Source: Peribacillus kribbensis DSM 17871
GTDB taxonomy: Bacteria > Bacillota > Bacilli > Bacillales > DSM-1321
Length of the DNA: 64,000 nt
Direction: 5' to 3'
Assembly (NCBI RefSeq): GCF_000430765.1
Contig: NZ_AUMQ01000030.1
Span: 62,001-126,000, forward strand
Position 1 is the first letter of the stretch. The number at the start of each line of letters is the position of its first letter. Position numbers and translations under genes: made by a program. Below, piece by piece: positions 23,387 through 30,184 of this stretch. The notes under the pieces were generated by a model. It saw only the letters and a program-made list of their open reading frames with translations. It made no database searches and was not told where the DNA came from.

Positions 23387-24640
23387 TTGAAAAAATTATT
23401 CATCTTAATGGCGGCTTTATTATGCCTTGGAGCCTATTCCGGGGGGGCTCAAGCTGCTAGTTTAACAGATATGCAGGAGAAGCAAAATCAGCTTAACGCT
23501 AAGCGTGAAACGGTACAGTCTGGCGTCCTGGCGGCTGACAAAAAGATTGAAAGCCTGCAGAGCCAGCAGAAAACAGTGATCCAGCAGCTTGAGGCATTAG
23601 AGCTCAAGATGAGAGAAACTGTAGAAAAAGTCGCAGAAAAGGAAAAACAAATACAAGATAAGAATCTAAGAATATCTGAATTAAATAATGAAATTGCTCA
23701 GCTGCAGGAACAGATCGCAAAGCGCGAGGAGCTTTTGAAGCAGCGGGCGAGGGCGATGCAGGAAAACGGCGCGAATGTTGATTACCTGGAGGTCCTGCTT
23801 GGGGCCGAAAATTTCGGGGATTTTCTTGAACGGGTATCGGCCGTTTCTACATTGATGCAGGCTGATAGGGATATCATCCATGAGCAGGAAACAGATAAAT
23901 CCAAACTGGAGACAGCTGAGGAACAGGTGAAAAAAGAATTAGGGAGCCTGCAGTCTATGCTGACAGAACTAAAGAGCCTCCAGGAAGAACAAGTGGAACA
24001 GAAGGCTGGTAAAGACCGGCTCATGAAAGAGCTTCAGGAGCAGGAGCATGAAACAAGTCTGCATAAAATGGATTTAAAGGAAGAGGAAGAGCTTCTCGCT
24101 GCCCAAAGTGCGGCTGTACAGAAGGCAATTGATCTTGAAAAATCAAGGCTTGCTGAGCTTGAGGCAGCCAGAAAAAGGGCCGCTGAGGAAGAAATGAAGG
24201 GCTTTTCAGCTGGATCTGCTCCAAGACCGATAATTTCGAGAGGGACATTCACAACTCCAGCCAACGGAATCTTATCATCCAATTTTGGACAGCGGGGAAG
24301 CGAAAGGCATATGGGTGTGGATATTGCCAATGCGGGGGCAAATGTACCGGTCGTAGCAGCCGCTGATGGTGTAGTCAGCAGATCGTACCTATCCTCCAGT
24401 TACGGGAATGTCATTTTTATCACACATTCCATCGATGGGAAGATTTATACAACGGTCTATGCCCATCTAAAAGAAAGGCTGGCTGGCACAGGACAGGTAG
24501 TTGCCAAAGGCCAGCAGCTTGGAATCATGGGGAATACAGGTCAATCCACAGGGCAGCATTTGCACTTTGAACTCCATAATGGACAATGGAATGCGGGGAA
24601 GACCAATGCAGTCAACCCAATCGGGATCGTTCCCTTTTAA
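23387..24640 (+). CDS. Secreted coiled-coil murein hydrolase with M23 domain, paralogue 3
   Basis: A 417-aa exported protein starting at TTG, preceded by GCGGGGGAA. The signal peptide is ~1-24 (GGAQA-AS). The coiled coil spans ~25-265 and includes ARAMQENGANVDYLEVLLGA, equivalent to the blocks in the other two. A short linker follows (~265-290), then the M23 domain (~295-417). Zinc ligands are present: HMGVD, YAHL, HLHFE. The N-terminal architecture is that of CwlO-type proteins, but the catalytic domain is M23 rather than NlpC/P60. A bidirectional terminator follows. Confidence 0.87.
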   Translation: MKKLFILMAALLCLGAYSGGAQAASLTDMQEKQNQLNAKRETVQSGVLAADKKIESLQSQQKTVIQQLEALELKMRETVEKVAEKEKQIQDKNLRISELNNEIAQLQEQIAKREELLKQRARAMQENGANVDYLEVLLGAENFGDFLERVSAVSTLMQADRDIIHEQETDKSKLETAEEQVKKELGSLQSMLTELKSLQEEQVEQKAGKDRLMKELQEQEHETSLHKMDLKEEEELLAAQSAAVQKAIDLEKSRLAELEAARKRAAEEEMKGFSAGSAPRPIISRGTFTTPANGILSSNFGQRGSERHMGVDIANAGANVPVVAAADGVVSRSYLSSSYGNVIFITHSIDGKIYTTVYAHLKERLAGTGQVVAKGQQLGIMGNTGQSTGQHLHFELHNGQWNAGKTNAVNPIGIVPF

Positions 24641-24646
24641 CAAAAA

Positions 24647-24684
24647 AGAAAGAAAGCACATCGCGTGCTTTCTTTCTTTTTTTT
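24647..24684. terminator. Bidirectional terminator
   Basis: AAGAAAGAAAGCAC/GTGCTTTCTTTCTT stem with A-run and T-run flanks, shared by M23 paralogue 3 and the converging KGG gene. Confidence 0.85.
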
Positions 24685-24687
24685 GCT

Positions 24688-24897
24688 TTAGTCATTATCA
24701 TTGTTATTTCGTGCTTCTCCGCCTTTTCGGCCAATCTCTTCATAGAATTCATGGTCATGATTCTCGGAAGTAGCTTCTCCGCCTTTTTTGCCAATTTCCT
24801 GATAAAATTCTTTATCATGATTTTTGGCAGTAGCTTCCCCGCCCTTGCGTCCTGCTTCTTCCACTGTCATTTTTCCATTTTTATTGTCGTTAGCCAT
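24688..24897 (-). CDS. KGG-repeat general stress protein 1 (GsiB-like)
   Basis: A 69-aa very hydrophilic protein with two KGG repeats of the type EAGRKGGEAT-x(3)-HDxEFYxEIGKKGGEA, the con-10/GsiB motif of desiccation- and stress-related proteins. The start at 24897 (MANDN) has AAAAGGGGTG six bases upstream; a further ATG at 24906 lies in that region and is not used. GsiB-type proteins are hydrophilin-like and in B. subtilis belong to the general stress regulon. It is the shortest of three neighbouring paralogues. Confidence 0.85.
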   Translation of the reverse strand: MANDNKNGKMTVEEAGRKGGEATAKNHDKEFYQEIGKKGGEATSENHDHEFYEEIGRKGGEARNNNDND

Positions 24898-24985
24898 TGA
24901 AAACACCCCTTTTTATAGTATAATCAAAAAAACTGAATATTCAGAAACATGAAACTTCTATCTTACTTTATTTCAAGCAAGGATG

Positions 24986-25369
24986 TTAGTCTCTGTTATT
25001 GTTTCTGGCATTGCCGCCTTTTTCGCCGATTTCTTCATAGAATTCGCGTCCATGGGACTCAGAAGTGGCTTCTCCGCCTTTTTTTCCAATTTCCTGGTAG
25101 AATTCCTTGTCATGGGACTCAGAAGTGGCTTCTCCACCCTTTTTGCCAATTTCCTGGTAGAATTCCTTGTCATGGGACTCAGAAGTAGCTTCTCCACCCT
25201 TTTTGCCGATTTCCTGGTAGAATTCCTTGTCATGGGACTCAGAAGTAGCTTCTCCGCCCTTTTTGCCAATTTCCTGGTAGAATTCTTTGCCATGATTCTC
25301 AGAAGTAGCTTCCCCGCCTTTGCGACCTGCTTCTTCAACGCTCATTTTATTATTGTTATCTTTAGCCAT
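24986..25369 (-). CDS. gsiB: KGG-repeat general stress protein 2 (GsiB)
   Basis: A 127-aa protein made of five tandem ~20-residue units (EFYQEIGKKGGEATSESHDK-type) after MAKDNNNKMSVEEAGR. Repeat number and length closely match B. subtilis GsiB (123 aa, five repeats). It is intrinsically hydrophilic, with no Cys or Trp. The DNA units are nearly identical over 60 bases, so unit number could change by slippage or unequal recombination. The ribosome binding site AAAGGAGTG is strong. I could not find a confident sigma-B promoter for this copy. Confidence 0.88.
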   Translation of the reverse strand: MAKDNNNKMSVEEAGRKGGEATSENHGKEFYQEIGKKGGEATSESHDKEFYQEIGKKGGEATSESHDKEFYQEIGKKGGEATSESHDKEFYQEIGKKGGEATSESHGREFYEEIGEKGGNARNNNRD

Positions 25370-25500
25370 TTTACATGCACTCCTTTAATTTGATTGATTT
25401 TTTGTACAGACCGATTTATACGTTAAATCATTTGTTCACATTTCCCAGGAGAAGCTAGGTAAATAGTAATAGGTTCTCTGTAAAAAAAACCGTATTTATT

Positions 25501-25764
25501 TTAATCCCTGTTTTTATTTCTGGCTTCTCCGCCTTTTTCACCGATTTCCTGATAAAATTCTTTATCATGATTTTCTGAAGTGGCTTCTCCACCCTTTTTG
25601 CCGATTTCCTGATAAAACTCTTTGTCATGATTTTTGGAAGTGGCTTCTCCGCCTTTACGGCCGATTTCCTGGTAGAATTCTTTGTCATGATTTTTGGATG
25701 TAGCTTCTCCGCCCATGCGGCCAGCTTCTTCAACAGTCATTTTTTCATCGTTTTCTTTAGCCAT
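25501..25764 (-). CDS. KGG-repeat general stress protein 3 (GsiB-like)
   Basis: An 87-aa protein beginning MAKENDEKMTVEEAGRMGGEA with three ~20-residue KGG units (EFYQEIGRKGGEATSKNHDK-type) and ending GEARNKNRD. It is clearly a paralogue of the two genes at 24688 and 24986. A sigma-B-type promoter lies upstream (25814-25838), and the ribosome binding site AAAGGAGAG is strong. It is expected to accumulate in stress and stationary phase. Confidence 0.86.
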   Translation of the reverse strand: MAKENDEKMTVEEAGRMGGEATSKNHDKEFYQEIGRKGGEATSKNHDKEFYQEIGKKGGEATSENHDKEFYQEIGEKGGEARNKNRD

Positions 25765-25813
25765 GGTACTCCACTCTCCTTTAGCAAAGTAATTTTTATC
25801 TTACAGTACTTAT

Positions 25814-25838
25814 ATAGCCTCGCTAAAAGAACTTAAAC
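25814..25838 (-). promoter_or_regulatory. Sigma-B-type promoter for KGG gene 3
   Basis: On the minus strand, GTTTAA - N13 - GGCTAT matches the sigma-B consensus GTTTAA-N12-15-GGGWAW with one mismatch, ~50 bases before the start codon. Confidence 0.6.
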
Positions 25839-25879
25839 ATAAAAGAAATTGAAATTTGTTATCAAGAGGGAAGGGAGTG

Positions 25880-25990
25880 GTGAATATATTAATAAGAGAG
25901 AAGAGTAAAAAAATCTTGTATTATTCCGATATAGAATATAAAATGATTGAGTTTATAAAAAATCTTTATGCTGGAAGTGGGATATGTTAG
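25880..25990 (+). CDS. 36-aa ORF coupled to the HELGH metallopeptidase gene
   Basis: GTG start (25880; an in-frame GTG at 25877 is also possible) near AAGGGAG. The product begins VNILIREKSKKILYYSDIEY and ends NLYAGSGIC: basic, with many Ile, Lys and Tyr. Its TAG (25988-25990) overlaps the ATG of the next gene (25984), so ribosomes finishing it could start the metallopeptidase. It may be a leader peptide or a small partner protein. No family is recognised. Confidence 0.45.
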   Translation: MNILIREKSKKILYYSDIEYKMIEFIKNLYAGSGIC

Positions 25991-26409
25991 ATAAGACAAT
26001 CGAAGAAATTACCTCGGAACTTTTGACCCGCAGCGGGCTTAATGTCCCGGTCTCCCTCGAAAACCGATTTCCAAACGGACGGCTCGTTGGTGGAAAATAC
26101 AACCTCGGAACCAGATCCATCACCATGTACCTCGATACTGTAAAAGAGCAATGCCAGCTTCTTTTTGGCAGCATAAGCCATTATTTAAATTATTATGCAA
26201 TAGTACTTGCTCATGAATTAGGGCATGCTACCGATGAGAGTCTTGCAGCCATTGCCGATCTGCTGGCAGTAGCCAATGAAGCAGAATCCAGGAAACTCCT
26301 GAGAATGGCAGAGGAGAAGGCCTGGGAAGCTGCGAGGGAACTTGTTTTTGATATTGACGAAGGACTGTTTGCAAAGGTGAGAGATACCGCCTTGGATATG
26401 CACCGTTAA
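25984..26409 (+). CDS. Putative zinc metallopeptidase with HELGH motif
   Basis: A 141-aa protein. VLAHELGHATDE (~72-83) gives a zincin HExxH site, and EEKAWEAARELVF (~109-121) could supply the third ligand Glu, as in ImmA/IrrE-like peptidases. The N-terminal half (VSLENRFPNGRLVGGKYNLGTRSITMYLDT) is beta-rich. There is no signal peptide, so it is cytoplasmic. It is the second gene of a two-ORF unit (4-7 base overlap with the 36-aa ORF). ImmA-type proteins cleave repressors in mobile elements or SOS-like responses, but no repressor gene is adjacent. The function is unknown. Confidence 0.65.
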   Translation: MLDKTIEEITSELLTRSGLNVPVSLENRFPNGRLVGGKYNLGTRSITMYLDTVKEQCQLLFGSISHYLNYYAIVLAHELGHATDESLAAIADLLAVANEAESRKLLRMAEEKAWEAARELVFDIDEGLFAKVRDTALDMHR

Positions 26410-26415
26410 ATTGAG

Positions 26416-26464
26416 GACAGCAGACTGGCTCAGTAAGAATCTGAGTACGTTTGCTGTCTTATTT
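26416..26464 (+). terminator. Terminator-like hairpin after the metallopeptidase gene
   Basis: GACAGCAGAC/GTTTGCTGTC with an inner CTCAG/CTGAG stem, then TTATTTAG. Confidence 0.6.
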
Positions 26465-26530
26465 AGTATGTTATCGAAAGGATCTTTTCTAAAAGATTGT
26501 TGTTTTTTTAATAGTTCTGAGAGGCGATCT

Positions 26531-26690
26531 CATTGTAAAATCAGGTTGATTGGAGCGGAAGCGGGACAGGTGAGACCCCGCAGGCGAAGCTGAGGAGGCT
26601 CACCGCCCGCCCCCGCGGAAAGCGAGCAACCTGGAGCGTGAAATCAACCACCTTGTTTCGAAGCAACAAAGTTTGGAAACAGCCTATCGA
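26531..26690 (+). repeat. GC-rich Bacillaceae-type intergenic repeat, copy 1
   Basis: A ~160-bp GC-rich block from TTGTAAAATCAGGTTGATTG through GACAGGTGAGACCCCGCAGG and GGAGGCTCACCGCCCGCC to ATCAACCACCTTG and CAACAAAGTTTG. It matches, in opposite orientation, the two ends of the element at 61945-62354. Its composition contrasts sharply with the AT-rich flanks. From memory, sequences of this kind recur between genes in many Bacillus genomes. No ORF with a ribosome binding site is present. The rest of 26691-26979 is AT-rich and ends in the promoter region of the yisL-like gene. Confidence 0.8.
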
Positions 26691-26979
26691 AATAATCATC
26701 CCTGTTTGTCGAAAATGCAGTAAAGATCTGCCGGCTAAATTAGACAGGGGTGAAATGTTCTGAAAAAATAATCAAATGAAAGCATATAATATGAAGAAAC
26801 TCGTTCAATTAGATACTTTTGTCCTATAAAAAACCTTTAGTGACTGTCAGATGTATACAAATTGTGAACGATGTCTGCAAAGAATTGGCCCTGATTTAAT
26901 GGGAGGCATTTTAAATTCTTTAGCGGTGTTGTTATAATGTTGGTAGTTATATGAAAAATACATAAGGGAGCAAGTGATT

Positions 26980-27321
26980 ATGTTAACAGGTTTATATCAT
27001 ACTCATGCAGGTTCATGGGCCATCTTAATTCTTCTTTTCCTTATCAGCTATTTCGCCAGCAGACAAAAGATAACATTAATGATCCAAAGGCTTTTTTACT
27101 TAATCATGCTGGGAAGCGGGATTGGGATGCTGATCCTGGGCCACTTTAACGGCCGTTATATCATAAAAGGTATAGCTGCTGTCATTTTAATGGGAATTAT
27201 GGAAATGCTTGTAGCGCGCAAAAGAAAAGGGAAGAAGCACGCGGGTTTCTGGATAGTATTCGTCATTCTTCTAGCCTTTATCCTGCTGGTTGCCTACAAT
27301 AAGACATTTATGGTCCTCTAA
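26980..27321 (+). CDS. yisL: YisL-family (UPF0344/DUF1516) membrane protein
   Basis: A 113-aa protein with four membrane segments. It begins MLTGLYHTHAGSWAILILLF, contains GHFNGRYIIKGIAAVILMGIMEM, and ends in a final segment AFILLVAYNK, matching the YisL family, whose function is unknown. The ATG at 26980 is chosen: AAGGGAG (26963-26969) is correctly spaced for it and too near the GTG at 26974. It is monocistronic with a strong terminator. Confidence 0.85.
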   Translation: MLTGLYHTHAGSWAILILLFLISYFASRQKITLMIQRLFYLIMLGSGIGMLILGHFNGRYIIKGIAAVILMGIMEMLVARKRKGKKHAGFWIVFVILLAFILLVAYNKTFMVL

Positions 27322-27322
27322 G

Positions 27323-27355
27323 AAAAAACAGCTGGTTTTGCCAGCTGTTTTTTTT
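27323..27355 (+). terminator. Terminator of the yisL-like gene
   Basis: AAACAGCTGG/CCAGCTGTTT stem, then T8. Confidence 0.85.
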
Positions 27356-27489
27356 GTGGTTTGAATGTGACATTTTTACTGATAAGGGATATAATAATTC
27401 AGTGCGTAAAAATAAATTGTAAATTTTAGCAAAATAGCAGGTTAAGGAAATGTTAAGGAATATTTGGTTTTCTATTGTAGGAGTGGTTT

Positions 27490-27573
27490 ATGGGATATGC
27501 GCAGCTGGGTAAAAAAAGCCCATGGACTGCGCTTCTTTTTGCCAATATGGCGTTATTAACCAACGCAGAGTAA
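27490..27573 (+). CDS. 27-aa small protein candidate
   Basis: ATG with a well-placed AGGAG six bases upstream, encoding a 27-residue peptide that begins MGYAQLGKKSPW and continues TALLFANMALLTNAE: a short polar start, then a hydrophobic helix. A hairpin (GCGCAG/CTGCGC followed by TTCTTTTT) lies inside the frame, so an alternative reading is a small non-coding transcript ending at ~27540. A -10-like TATAAT occurs at about 27390. Confidence 0.35.
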   Translation: MGYAQLGKKSPWTALLFANMALLTNAE

Positions 27574-27605
27574 TAAAATTTTATTTAGGACATAGCATAA
27601 TGTAT

Positions 27606-27669
27606 TGTTAAGCTTCTGTAAAAAAATTGTTAAAACGGACCTTGACGAAAATGAATTAAGGTTTATAAT
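27606..27669 (+). promoter_or_regulatory. ltaS promoter with triple WalR-type repeat
   Basis: TGTTAA (27606-27611), N5, TGTAAA (27617-27622), N5, TGTTAA (27628-27633): the first two form a perfect match to TGTWAH-N5-TGTWAH, and a third half-site continues the 11-bp period. The promoter TTGACG (27642-27647) - N16 - TATAAT (27664-27669) follows 8 bases later, a position suited to activation. Confidence 0.65.
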
Positions 27670-27727
27670 TGAGTATTATTTCAGATGGAAAAAAGCCTAT
27701 GTTTTAAAATTAGAAAGGATGTTCTGA

Positions 27728-29680
27728 ATGGAAAGCATGAAGAAGATAGGAAGGAACCTGTTAAACACAAAACTTTCCTTTTTCTATTTAGCGGTTTTAC
27801 TCTTTTGGATTAAAACGTATGCAGCTTACAGAGCAGAATTTAGTCTGGGCATCACCAATGACTTGCAAAAATTCTTATTGTTCATAAATCCAATCAGTTC
27901 GGCATTGTTCTTCTTTGCCTTTTCACTGCTTCGCAAGGGACGAGCAAGAAACCGTATCCTGGTTGCCATTAACTTCGTTTTATCTTTTATCTTATTTGCC
28001 AACATCGCATATTACCGGTTCTTTAATGATTTTATTACCCTTCCGGTACTGACTCAAACAAAGAACAATGCAGGAGATCTTGGCAACAGTATCGGCGCGC
28101 TGATACACTGGACAGATATTTTTTACTTCCTTGACACCATTATCCTGATTGCGCTGCTTCTCTTGAAAAAAGTAAAGCCGATCACAGAACAAAAACTAAA
28201 AGCAAGGACCATCATGGGAGTATTTGCATCTGCAGTCATTATCTTCCTTGTAAACCTTGGGCTTGCAGAATCTGATCGTCCTGAGCTGTTAACAAGGACG
28301 TTTGACAGGAATTACCTGGTAAAATATTTAGGAACCTATAATTATACTATTTATGACATGATTCAGAGCACAAAATCCTCTGCCCAGCGAGCATTGGCGG
28401 ACAGTGACCAGATCACTGAAGTAGAGAACAGCATTAAATCGAACTATGCGGAACCAAATCCTCAATACTTTGGCAAGGCCAAAGGGATGAACGTGATTTA
28501 TGTATCTCTTGAATCTTTCCAGAACTTCATGATCAACTATAAGCTTGATGGTCAGGAAGTTACACCATTCCTTAATTCATTGACCCATGATCCTAATACG
28601 TTCTATTTCAATAATTTTTTCCATCAGACTGGTCAGGGAAAAACATCTGATGCTGAATTTATGATGGAAAACTCTTTATATCCGCTTCCGCAGGGAGCGG
28701 TATTTACCACAAAAGCACAAAATACGTATCAGGCACTGCCTGGTATCCTGAAAACCAAAGGCTATACTTCCGCGGTGTTCCACGGTAACTATAAAACATT
28801 CTGGAATCGCGAAGAAATGTATAAGTCCCTGGGCTATGACAAGTTTTTCGATGCGAACTACTATGATATGACTGAAGAGCATACCATTAACTATGGTATG
28901 GAAGATAAGCCATTCTTTAAGGAATCCATGCCGCTCTTAACAAGCTTGAAGCAGCCGTTCTATACCAAGTTCATTACGCTGTCCAATCACTTCCCGTTTG
29001 ACCTGGATAAAGAGGATATTACCTTCCCTGCAGCCAAGACGAATGATAAGGTAGTGAACCAGTACTTCCAGACAGCACATTACATGGATGAGGCACTTGA
29101 ACAGTTCTTTAATGATCTGAAGGCATCCGGTTTATATGACAATACCATGATTGTGCTTTATGGTGACCATTATGGCTTATCAGAGAACCATAATAAGGCC
29201 TTGGCCCAAATCCTTGGGAAGGATAAAATTACTTCATTCGATAACGCCCAGCTGCAGCGCGTTCCTTTGTTCATTCATGTTCCTGGTGTGAAGGGTAACG
29301 TAGTCAGCAAGTACAGCGGTGACGTAGATGTCCGTCCTACTGTTATGCATCTTCTAGGAATGGATTCTAAAGATTATCTAGAATTCGGATCAGATATCCT
29401 ATCGAACAGCTTTGATCAGGTTGTTCCATTCAGGAATGGGGACTTTATGTCTCCTCAATATACAGAGGTTGACGGCAAATGTTATTCAAATGCCACCACT
29501 GAGGAAATAGATGCAAAGCAATGTAAACCGATGGGTGACAAGGCAACATCAGAACTTGAACTTTCTGACAAGATTGTATATGGAGATCTCTTGAGATTCT
29601 ACAATCCACAGGGATTCAAGAAGATCAACCCAGCAGATTACGATTATTCTTATCCAGAAAAAAAGGTGAATAATAAGTAA
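27728..29680 (+). CDS. ltaS: Lipoteichoic acid synthase LtaS
   Basis: A 650-aa polyglycerol-phosphate polymerase. Five N-terminal membrane segments (~20-200) are followed by a processing region with ALA-DS (~220), then an extracellular alkaline-phosphatase-like domain (~250-600). Active-site features include YVSLESFQNF (metal-binding Glu), GQGKTSDAEF (nucleophile Thr), and LYGDHYGLSENHNK and TLSNHFPF motifs with Asp/His ligands. It transfers glycerol phosphate from phosphatidylglycerol onto lipoteichoic acid. B. subtilis has four paralogues; this one is of the full-length LtaS/YfnI size. A yfnA-like permease nearby recalls the yfnA-yfnI neighbourhood. It is probably under WalR control (see the upstream repeat). 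Confidence 0.92.
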   Translation: MESMKKIGRNLLNTKLSFFYLAVLLFWIKTYAAYRAEFSLGITNDLQKFLLFINPISSALFFFAFSLLRKGRARNRILVAINFVLSFILFANIAYYRFFNDFITLPVLTQTKNNAGDLGNSIGALIHWTDIFYFLDTIILIALLLLKKVKPITEQKLKARTIMGVFASAVIIFLVNLGLAESDRPELLTRTFDRNYLVKYLGTYNYTIYDMIQSTKSSAQRALADSDQITEVENSIKSNYAEPNPQYFGKAKGMNVIYVSLESFQNFMINYKLDGQEVTPFLNSLTHDPNTFYFNNFFHQTGQGKTSDAEFMMENSLYPLPQGAVFTTKAQNTYQALPGILKTKGYTSAVFHGNYKTFWNREEMYKSLGYDKFFDANYYDMTEEHTINYGMEDKPFFKESMPLLTSLKQPFYTKFITLSNHFPFDLDKEDITFPAAKTNDKVVNQYFQTAHYMDEALEQFFNDLKASGLYDNTMIVLYGDHYGLSENHNKALAQILGKDKITSFDNAQLQRVPLFIHVPGVKGNVVSKYSGDVDVRPTVMHLLGMDSKDYLEFGSDILSNSFDQVVPFRNGDFMSPQYTEVDGKCYSNATTEEIDAKQCKPMGDKATSELELSDKIVYGDLLRFYNPQGFKKINPADYDYSYPEKKVNNK

Positions 29681-29681
29681 G

Positions 29682-29714
29682 AAAAAGAGCCACTATAATA
29701 GTGGCTCTTTTTCT
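29682..29714. terminator. Bidirectional terminator ltaS / small hydrophilic gene
   Basis: AAAAAGAGCCACTA/TAGTGGCTCTTTTT stem with A and T flanks. Confidence 0.85.
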
Positions 29715-29975
29715 TTACTTTTTGTATCGATCCGGATCGGGAAGATCGTTGTCCATACCCATGCTGCCATTCAGTTTTTTTTCACTGGAGGACTGGTTCT
29801 TGGATTCGTCGCGATCGCGTTCTTCTCTCATTTCTTCCTTTATATCTTCAAGGGGGAGGTCATCTACAGGCATGAGAGTCTGATCTCTCTCCAGCTGCTT
29901 TTGCTGGTCTTTCTGAAATGCCTTATTTGTATCATTTCTTTCTTCCAAGTATCGTTCCTTCTCTTCGTTAGCCAT
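29715..29975 (-). CDS. Small highly charged protein, probable sigma-B regulon
   Basis: An 86-aa hydrophilic protein (~45% Glu, Asp, Lys, Arg): MANEEKERYLEERNDTNKAF at the start, DLPLEDIKEEMREERDRDE in the middle, and DNDLPDPDRYKK at the end. It looks intrinsically disordered or coiled, with no membrane segment. The ribosome binding site GGAAGGAG and a sigma-B-like promoter (30010-30034) suggest a stress-induced protein. No family is recognised. Confidence 0.7.
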   Translation of the reverse strand: MANEEKERYLEERNDTNKAFQKDQQKQLERDQTLMPVDDLPLEDIKEEMREERDRDESKNQSSSEKKLNGSMGMDNDLPDPDRYKK

Positions 29976-30009
29976 ACTTTTTCTCCTTCCCTTTTTTGAT
30001 TACTCATCT

Positions 30010-30034
30010 TTTCCCCTTGTAACCAGGATAAAAC
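30010..30034 (-). promoter_or_regulatory. Sigma-B-type promoter for the 86-aa gene
   Basis: On the minus strand GTTTTA - N13 - GGGAAA fits GTTTAA-N12-15-GGGWAW with one mismatch. It has the same 13-base spacer as the promoter at 25814-25838. Confidence 0.55.
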
Positions 30035-30184
30035 ATTAAATGATCTTGAAGATGGCGCGGGAGATAACTTTTAGGTAAAACAGAAAATAAAGTTGCTGCA
30101 CTTTGTCGAATAATGTAGAGTATTGTTATATTAACTTCAATTAATCTGTATTATTAGATAATAGCACTTGCATCAGGAGGATTT

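Noticed and set aside
24973-25393. Other-frame ORFs across the KGG repeats
   Set aside because: They are long only because the 60-bp unit repeats in phase; the KGG frame has the ribosome binding sites and known family.
24898-25480. Sigma-B promoters for KGG genes 1 and 2
   Set aside because: No GTTTAA-N12-15-GGGWAW match of acceptable quality was found upstream of these two starts.
26411-26593. 60-codon ORF running into the intergenic repeat
   Set aside because: It overlaps a terminator and repeat DNA and has no ribosome binding site.
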